Under the pieces are notes generated by a model, which ran no database searches, was not told the origin of the DNA, and worked only from the letters and a program-made list of their open reading frames with translations. DNA of 38,079 bases from Paludibacteraceae bacterium. Lineage in GTDB: Bacteria; Bacteroidota; Bacteroidia; Bacteroidales; Paludibacteraceae. The DNA is taken from assembly GCA_017447875.1 (NCBI GenBank), contig JAFSMP010000043.1:1-38079 (forward strand). Direction: 5' to 3'. Within the stretch, counting starts at the first letter, position 1. Each line of letters starts with the position of its first letter. Below are positions 38,058 through 38,079 of this stretch, piece after piece. A program made the translations under genes and the position numbers.

Positions 38058-38079
38058 ATGCTGAGCCAACAACCAACAC
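38058..38079 (+). CDS. Start of a truncated gene at the window edge
   Basis: ATG 38058 opens a frame MLSQQPT that continues past the window. It is supported by a well-placed promoter and short leader of the kind seen at 18.1 and 27.1 kb. Seven codons are too few to say what it encodes. Confidence 0.5.

Noticed and set aside
1-38079. tRNA, rRNA or insertion sequence
   Set aside because: I looked through all intergenic stretches by eye and found no cloverleaf, rRNA motif, transposase or terminal inverted repeats. A tRNAscan and IS search would be decisive.

Overview
The window looks like chromosomal DNA of a Bacteroidota, order Bacteroidales. Transcription starts repeatedly carry the Bacteroidota -33/-7 promoter (TTTG, 19-20 nt, TAnnTTTG, most often TACCTTTG). 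Start codons lack clear Shine-Dalgarno sequences. The gene content fits as well: a SusC-type TonB-dependent receptor, PCMD-domain surface proteins, Bacteroidota-type lipoproteins, a QueF/C/D/E set and a six-S1-domain RpsA. No rRNA, tRNA, CRISPR array, transposase or integrase was seen. I cannot name the family or genus from this alone.

Layout. 1-3.8 kb: rimP, mgtC-like, and a four-gene leftward operon of a membrane-tethered HTH protein, two membrane proteins with PH-like domains and a six-TM protein. 3.8-6.2 kb: a leftward operon of an outer-membrane protein and two lipoproteins, with its own promoter and terminator. 6.4-8.8 kb: queF-queC-queD-queE for preQ1 (queuosine precursor) synthesis. 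8.8-11.9 kb, leftward: an FGE/SUMF1-domain protein, a Fic protein and nadC. 11.9-15.4 kb, rightward: an envelope protein, an alpha/beta-hydrolase lipoprotein, a second lipoprotein and rlmH. 15.4-18.1 kb, leftward: an EF-hand membrane protein and an M23/LysM peptidase. 18.1-23.8 kb, rightward: an EamA transporter, rpsA, and DUF1294, a bile-acid-symporter-like protein and a RluA-type pseudouridine synthase. 23.7-27.1 kb, leftward: WalJ-like MBL hydrolase, polyprenol-phosphate mannosyltransferase and argS. 27.1-28.9 kb: Xaa-Pro aminopeptidase. 28.9-37.8 kb, leftward: a TonB receptor followed by three large secreted proteins that share a C-terminal tail.

The most unusual signal is a set of about 20 short degenerate tandem arrays, mostly 4-6 units of 7 bp, with a few of 8, 10, 11 or 23 bp. 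The unit sequence differs from locus to locus. They lie between genes, in leaders, on stop and start codons, and in frame inside conserved proteins (RimP, QueE, ArgS, RluA-like, EamA, symporter, EF-hand protein). Four copies of one composite element, a 23-bp repeat twice followed by a spacer and a TGTCCAT-type heptamer array, all lie on the + strand. In two adjacent genes this element encodes the lipoprotein signal peptide. In a third it encodes a basic loop of a transporter. In a fourth it leaves a 14-codon orphan reading frame before queE.

The second recurring signal is a divergent promoter built on the perfect palindrome TTTGCATATATGCAAA. Its two halves are the -33 boxes of opposite promoters. 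It occurs identically at 11.93 and 18.12 kb and in degenerate form at 27.09 kb.
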